From: RPQJ01 sp963778185 | GTDB taxonomy: Bacteria; Pseudomonadota; Gammaproteobacteria; Steroidobacterales; Steroidobacteraceae | NCBI GenBank assembly: GCA_963778185.1 | Contig: CAVZTF010000001.1 | Span: forward strand, 306,286-370,285 | Direction: 5' to 3' | Length of the DNA stretch: 64,000 nt | In this document: positions 60,387 to 64,000 of the stretch, in pieces | Position numbering within the stretch: position 1 is the stretch's first letter | Layout of the letters: every line of letters begins with the position of its first letter | The notes under the pieces: generated by a model | The model's input: the letters and a program-made list of their open reading frames with translations, nothing else | The model's database searches: none | Told to the model about the DNA's origin: nothing | Program-made: the position numbers and the translations under genes

Positions 60387-61166
60387 TCACTCGCCGTTCA
60401 CAGCTGCGGGCGTCGGCTTCTTCGCGACTCGACCCCGCGTGAACTTCGGAATCAGCATCGGTACGCGTTCGCGGTACGCTTCATAACGCGTACCGAAGAA
60501 AGCAACCAAATCATGTTCCTCGAATTGCAGTGCGACGAGAATGTAGGCGGTTGTGACCAGTGCGAAGAGGAAGCGTCCTCCGGTCATCAACGGCGTGGCC
60601 CAGAACGCGATCAAGAAACCGGCCTGCATCGGATGTCGCACGTAGCCGTATAAGCTCGGCGTCTGAAAGCCCGGCTCCGTAAGTTGCTTGCGTCGAAAGT
60701 ATGCATGAACTTGACTTACACCGAAGAGATGGGCGTGGCTGATCAGAAAAGTCGAAACCAAAACGAGGGCCCATCCGAGGCCGGACAACGACCAGAGAGC
60801 CAGCCGCCCGACATCGTTGTGCACGCTCCAGACAGTCTGCGGTAGAGGTCGCCACTGCCAGAACAGGAGGATGAGCGCCAGGCTCGCAAAGAGAACGTAC
60901 GTGCTCCGCTCGACGGGTTTTGGGACGAACTTCGTCCACCAGTGTTTGAATCGTGGCCGGGCCATGACGCTATGTTGGACACCGAAGAGACCCAGTAGCC
61001 CGACGTTGATTGCCACGGATAACCAGAAGGGACCCGGCATTCCGGAGTCAATCGACTTCGGCACGAATACATTTCCGACAAAGCCGATGGCATACAGAAA
61101 CGTCCCGAGAAAGAGCAGGTAGGCTCCAATGCCGTACGCAAGGACAAGGATCTTCCTCATGTTCAT
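60387..61166 (-). CDS. MddA-like S-methyltransferase (ICMT/NnrU-fold membrane protein)
   Basis: A 259-residue inner-membrane protein with five helices. FGVQHSVMARPRFKHWWTKF is the family's N-terminal block; SLYGYVRHPMQAGFLIAFWA and LQFEEHDLVAFFGTRYEAYR form the C-terminal SAM-binding part shared with isoprenylcysteine methyltransferases. The length and whole layout fit methanethiol S-methyltransferase (MddA), which makes dimethylsulfide; another ICMT-like thiol methyltransferase is possible. ATG 61166 has GAGGGA upstream. Divergent from the AraC regulator. Confidence 0.75.
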   Translation of the reverse strand: MNMRKILVLAYGIGAYLLFLGTFLYAIGFVGNVFVPKSIDSGMPGPFWLSVAINVGLLGLFGVQHSVMARPRFKHWWTKFVPKPVERSTYVLFASLALILLFWQWRPLPQTVWSVHNDVGRLALWSLSGLGWALVLVSTFLISHAHLFGVSQVHAYFRRKQLTEPGFQTPSLYGYVRHPMQAGFLIAFWATPLMTGGRFLFALVTTAYILVALQFEEHDLVAFFGTRYEAYRERVPMLIPKFTRGRVAKKPTPAAVNGE

Positions 61167-61292
61167 TGACTCCCTCGCCGGATGGGCCCTTTTGGCAGTC
61201 ATGGATTCCTGATCGCGAGTGTTGCGGGATCGCCGGTCAGGCGCCATGCTCCCGAGTGCGGATCTCTTGCTCAATCGTCCGGCGACAAGAAT

Positions 61293-62282
61293 ATGGACCC
61301 GTATTCGGAAATGCTCGCCACCATGAAGCTCAAGGGAGCGCTGTACTTCCGCGCCGAGTTCACGGCGCCGTGGTTTATCAATGCACCGCCATCGTCGCAA
61401 CTTGCGCGCGTGCTAGGGCTTGGTACGACACACGTGATCAATTTTCATTTGCTCACGGACGGCGAAGCGACAATAAGACTGCGCACTGGCGAAGAACTGG
61501 GCCTGACGGCTGGCGACATCGTTATTTTCCCTCACGGCGACGCGCATCACATGATGAGCATCGATGGGACCTGTCAGGTTGAAGACTCTGCAGTTATCGC
61601 GAAGGTGCAGGCTCGGGACCTGAGTCCACTGCGTGCCGGCGGTGGCGGGGCCGACGCGCGGTTTGTTTGTGGCTACATGGCTTGCGATCCGTTCTTTTGC
61701 CGGTCGATTCTGGATGGATTGCCGAACGTCCTGAGCGTCAGCATTCGTACAGGGCCGTCCGGCCCCTGGCTGGAACACTCAATTCTGCATCTGCTCGACG
61801 AAGCAGGAATCGGAGCGGCGGGCAGCGAAGCGATGCTGGCAAAGCTCTCGGAGGCGCTGTTTATTGAGACTCTACGCACCTATGCCGCCACTCTGCCGGA
61901 CACCCATACTGGCTGGCTCGCTGCAGCGCGTGACCATCATGTGGGAAGGGCTTTGGCAGTAATGCATAACCGTATCGCACAGCCTTGGACGATCGCCGAC
62001 CTCGCCAACGAAGTCGGCCTCTCTCGAACTGCACTCGTCGACCGCTTCACCGTGCTTCTCGCCATGCCGCCAATTCAGTATCTAACGCGCTGGCGCATGC
62101 AACTCGCCGCTCGCGCCCTGGTTACGACCTCATACAGCACCGCTCAAATTGCTGCCGATGTCGGCTACGAGTCTGAAGCGGCGTTCAATCGAGCGTTCAA
62201 ACGCGAAATGGGATTGCCACCCGCGCGTTTTCGACGCGAGACCAGGCAAGATCAGTTGTCATCAAAGGTGGGTGCATCGTGA
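61293..62282 (+). CDS. AraC family transcriptional regulator (cupin type)
   Basis: A 329-residue regulator. Residues 1-~195 form an AraC-binding cupin with INFHLLTDGEATIRLRTGEE and GDIVIFPHGDAHHMM. The C-terminal HTH domain has AQPWTIADLANEVGLSRTAL, FTVLLAMPPIQYLTRWRMQL and STAQIAADVGYESEAAFNRA. ATG 61293 begins MDPYSEMLATMKLKGALYFR, the usual start of this group. It is divergent from the MddA-like gene with 126 bp between, so it may control it. Confidence 0.92.
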   Translation: MDPYSEMLATMKLKGALYFRAEFTAPWFINAPPSSQLARVLGLGTTHVINFHLLTDGEATIRLRTGEELGLTAGDIVIFPHGDAHHMMSIDGTCQVEDSAVIAKVQARDLSPLRAGGGGADARFVCGYMACDPFFCRSILDGLPNVLSVSIRTGPSGPWLEHSILHLLDEAGIGAAGSEAMLAKLSEALFIETLRTYAATLPDTHTGWLAAARDHHVGRALAVMHNRIAQPWTIADLANEVGLSRTALVDRFTVLLAMPPIQYLTRWRMQLAARALVTTSYSTAQIAADVGYESEAAFNRAFKREMGLPPARFRRETRQDQLSSKVGAS

Positions 62283-62624
62283 CGAACGGCTGCTTGTTGC
62301 GCTGACCGGTTGCGGTCACCGCCCGAAGCAGACGCCAGGCGTCGGCATCATAGTGTTGGCTCATTGGCCGAACGTCGTTTTGCCAGCCAATATTGTATTT
62401 CCCAGAATCGCTTCTATCGCGCCAACTGCCTGGCGCTTGAACTTCCTTCGTTCCGCGCTCGCGAGGGCCATCCGTTACGGGTCTCAAAAGGCCGACTGTC
62501 GAAGAAGCATTGCATCGGAGGTGTCCGCGGCCAACAGCCGCTCCTGGCCGACCTTACTCGTTCCTGAACGTCTGCTCTCCCCCCCCGACCCGCCCGCCCG
62601 AATCACTGAGCCGAAAGCAATGGG
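62283..62624. repeat. Gene-free spacer with repeat copy D
   Basis: About 340 bp without a gene. ATTGGC/GCCAAT and GCGCCA/TGGCGC inverted repeats lie around 62364-62439. Copy D (62566-62619) has GAACGTCTGC, CCGACCCGCCCGCCCGAATC ACTGAGCCGAAAGC. Before it, CCGCTCCTGGCCGACCTTAC (62538-62557) repeats the 57044 block. The IS begins five bases after copy D. Confidence 0.75.
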
Positions 62625-62640
62625 ATGGACCCCTCCCCAC
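62625..62640. repeat. IS1111 left inverted repeat
   Basis: ATGGACCCCTCCCCAC; perfect match to the complement of 63985-64000. Confidence 0.92.
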
Positions 62641-62706
62641 ACCGACGGCATCGAGTGCCAGACTGGAGATGTGAAGCAACCAGTCACGGAATGAGGAGGG
62701 GTCGTC

Positions 62707-63738
62707 ATGAAGCTTACTCGCGTGGGTGTGGATCTGGCCAAGCAGGTCTTCCAGGTGCACGGCGTGGATGAGGCGGAACGTCCAGTCTGGTGTAAGCGCC
62801 TGAAGCGCAATCGGTGGGTCGCGGAGCTTGAGCGCGTGGCCGATCCGGGCGCCGAGGTCGGCATGGAGGCCTGCGGCAGCGCGCATCACTGGGCTCGGGT
62901 TCTGCAGGGCAAGGGCTACCGGGTGAAGCTGATCGCCCCGCAGTTTGTAAAGCCGTACGTGAAGACGAACAAGACCGACGCGAACGACGCCGAGGCGATC
63001 TGCGAGGCGATGAGCCGGCCAAGCATGCGCTTCGTTGGCGTGAAGGCGGTTGAGCAGCAGGATCTACAGGCGGTACATCGCGTGCGGTCGAGCCTGATCC
63101 GGGAGCGGACTGCCAAGGCCAACCAGTTGCGCGGCCTCGTCTACGAGTACGGTCTGGTGGCGCCGCAAGAGCTTATCTCGCTGCGCCGTGCGGTGCCTGA
63201 GTGGCTCGAGGATGCCGAGAATGGCCTGACCGCTCGCTTCCGATCCCTGCTGGCCGGCCTGTACCGTGACCTTCTGCAATACGACGAGCGGGTCCGCGAA
63301 CTCGATCAGGAAATCGCAGCGATCGCTCGTGAGCATGAGGCGGTCGGTCGCCTCGAGCAACTGCGCGGCATCGGCCCGCTGACCGCTTCGGCGCTGTATG
63401 CGCTGGTCGGCGACGCGAGGCAGTATCGCAACGGTCGAGAGATGGCGGTGTCACTCGGGCTCACACCGCGCCAGCACAGCTCTGGCGGCAAGGAGCGGCG
63501 GCTCGGGATCAGCAAGCGCGGCGACAAATACGTCCGAACGCTGCTGATCCACGGAGCGCGCTCGGCGCTACGAGCAGCACCAGGCAAGACCGACCGGCTC
63601 AGCCGATGGGCCCTTGCGCTGGCTGAGCGATCGCACCCGAACGTGGCAGCGACCGCTCTCGCCAACAAGATGGCGCGGGTCGCCTGGGCGATGCTACGCC
63701 ACGGAACGAACTATGAACCGGAGCACGTGGCTGCCTGA
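62707..63738 (+). CDS. IS110-family DEDD transposase/recombinase (IS1111 group)
   Basis: A 343-residue RuvC-like recombinase that acts with a bridge RNA. The DEDD residues are Asp9 (GVDLAK), Glu54 (GMEACGSAHHWA), Asp91 and Asp94 (KTNKTDANDAEAICEA). A coiled segment (~190-215) precedes the C-terminal Transposase_20 domain with the helix-hairpin LRGIGPLTASALYALVGD. The Ser-bearing QHSSGGKERRLGISKRGDK (Ser258/259 are nucleophile candidates) is followed by YVRTLLIHGARSAL. The gene is full-length with GAGG upstream, so the element may be active. Confidence 0.97.
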   Translation: MKLTRVGVDLAKQVFQVHGVDEAERPVWCKRLKRNRWVAELERVADPGAEVGMEACGSAHHWARVLQGKGYRVKLIAPQFVKPYVKTNKTDANDAEAICEAMSRPSMRFVGVKAVEQQDLQAVHRVRSSLIRERTAKANQLRGLVYEYGLVAPQELISLRRAVPEWLEDAENGLTARFRSLLAGLYRDLLQYDERVRELDQEIAAIAREHEAVGRLEQLRGIGPLTASALYALVGDARQYRNGREMAVSLGLTPRQHSSGGKERRLGISKRGDKYVRTLLIHGARSALRAAPGKTDRLSRWALALAERSHPNVAATALANKMARVAWAMLRHGTNYEPEHVAA

Positions 63739-63984
63739 GCCTGTGCGTCCCGACTGATCGAGGAGAACATCACCGCGGTTGCGAGCACTACGAACGATGG
63801 CGAACAGGTCGAACCGGCGTCGGAGTAGCCTGCAAATGTCCACGGGCGAGAAGCCCGAGAAAGCAATGAGGAGCCGACGCGCGAATAGCCCATCGTGGCC
63901 CGACCTCGGCTGATCGAGGTCAGACAGAGGCCGGATATACGTGAGCAGTCGTACCTCGTCGCCAGAGAACGGAGTGCTAGCAAA
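63739..63984 (+). ncRNA. Candidate bridge RNA region in the IS1111 right end
   Basis: A 246-bp spacer between the transposase stop and the right repeat. It holds stems CGGGC/GCCCG (63843-63857) and GACCTCG/CGAGGTC (63902-63921, loop GCTGAT). In IS1111-type elements the bridge RNA is encoded in the right end (known from IS110-family studies), so this is its expected place. The boundaries and guide loops cannot be fixed without relatives. Confidence 0.6.
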
Positions 63985-64000
63985 GTGGGGAGGGGTCCAT
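63985..64000. repeat. IS1111 right inverted repeat
   Basis: GTGGGGAGGGGTCCAT, exact complement of the left repeat; the window ends with its last base. Confidence 0.92.

Larger units (their letters stand above)
62625..64000 (+). mobile_element. IS110 family, IS1111-type insertion sequence
   Basis: The outer ends are the exact 16-bp inverted repeats ATGGACCCCTCCCCAC (62625-62640) and its complement (63985-64000), spanning 1,376 bp. One transposase gene fills the middle. The left spacer is 82 bp and the right 246 bp up to the inner edge of the right repeat. Inverted ends mark the IS1111 branch; classic IS110 lacks them. The repeats are often subterminal, so the true right tip may be a few bases past the window. 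No target duplication is expected. Confidence 0.9.

Noticed and set aside
62566..64000. Placement of the IS in the attC-targeting IS1111 group
   Set aside because: The left flank is a GC repeat, not an attC, and the right flank is outside the window.

Overview
The window is GC-rich DNA from a bacterial chromosome. Gene content and order point to a gammaproteobacterium: lepA-lepB-DUF4845-rnc-era-recO-pdxJ-acpS, rpoE-rseABC, sdhCDAB-sdhE-ygfX, yceD-rpmF-plsX, a divergent rluC/rne pair, lolCDE and lexA-imuA-imuB-dnaE2. A Xanthomonadales/Nevskiales-type lineage is my guess; nothing here fixes the genus. The left edge cuts dnaE2. The right edge falls at the inverted repeat that ends an IS1111-type insertion sequence.

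Layout. 1-4.9 kb: SOS mutagenesis operon lexA-imuA-imuB-dnaE2 (minus strand) behind two tandem LexA operators. 5.4-6.8 kb: an OprI/Lpp-like lipoprotein convergent with a LysM L,D-transpeptidase. 6.9-13.8 kb: housekeeping genes (DUF1232, plsX-rpmF-yceD, a frameshifted maf, rluC, rne). 13.8-15.6 kb: a low-molecular-weight phosphatase and a PQQ-type sugar dehydrogenase. 15.5-20.9 kb: a one-directional run of twelve small accessory genes (VOC, OsmC, GNAT, class D beta-lactamase, a cut-down DUF1761, DUF1697, DUF3144, an unknown, a cut-off VOC, DUF3052, AHSA1, GFA). It abuts a decayed integron integrase that points the other way, as in an integron. 21.2-33.1 kb: yciH-rluF, then a lipid A/Kdo/envelope block (LAB_N, kdsB, ycaR, lpxK, msbA, exbD, exbB), comEC and the Lol transporter. 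33.2-37.1 kb: a small exported protein and mfd. 37.1-55.0 kb: more than twenty genes in a row on the minus strand, read right to left: sdhAF4, sdhCDAB, sdhE, ygfX, rpoE-rseABC, a glutaredoxin, lepA, lepB, DUF4845, rnc, era, recO, pdxJ, acpS, an exonuclease, rlmD, nagZ and a PAS-GGDEF protein. Stop/start overlaps are very frequent. ygfZ follows on the plus strand.

From 56.1 kb to the end the DNA changes. Base composition is lower in GC by eye, spacers are long, and short repeats recur. This part holds a complete integron gene cassette with its attC site (56397-57002), an SDR oxidoreductase, a VIT-family membrane protein, a HigBA/RelE-type toxin-antitoxin pair, an MddA-like methyltransferase divergent from an AraC regulator, and a 1.38-kb IS1111-type element. 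The long right-end spacer of that element is where a bridge RNA would be encoded. Four copies of a GC-rich repeat lie between these genes, and the insertion sequence sits beside or inside one of them.

Most interesting points: the orphan integron cassette with a clean attC; the integrase fossil beside the divergent small-gene array that carries a class D beta-lactamase; the IS1111 element with its candidate bridge RNA; a palindromic insertion inside imuB; the probable CTG start of sdhE; and SDH assembly factors at both ends of the sdh operon. I saw no rRNA or tRNA gene and no CRISPR array. All family names come from reading motifs; no database search was run.
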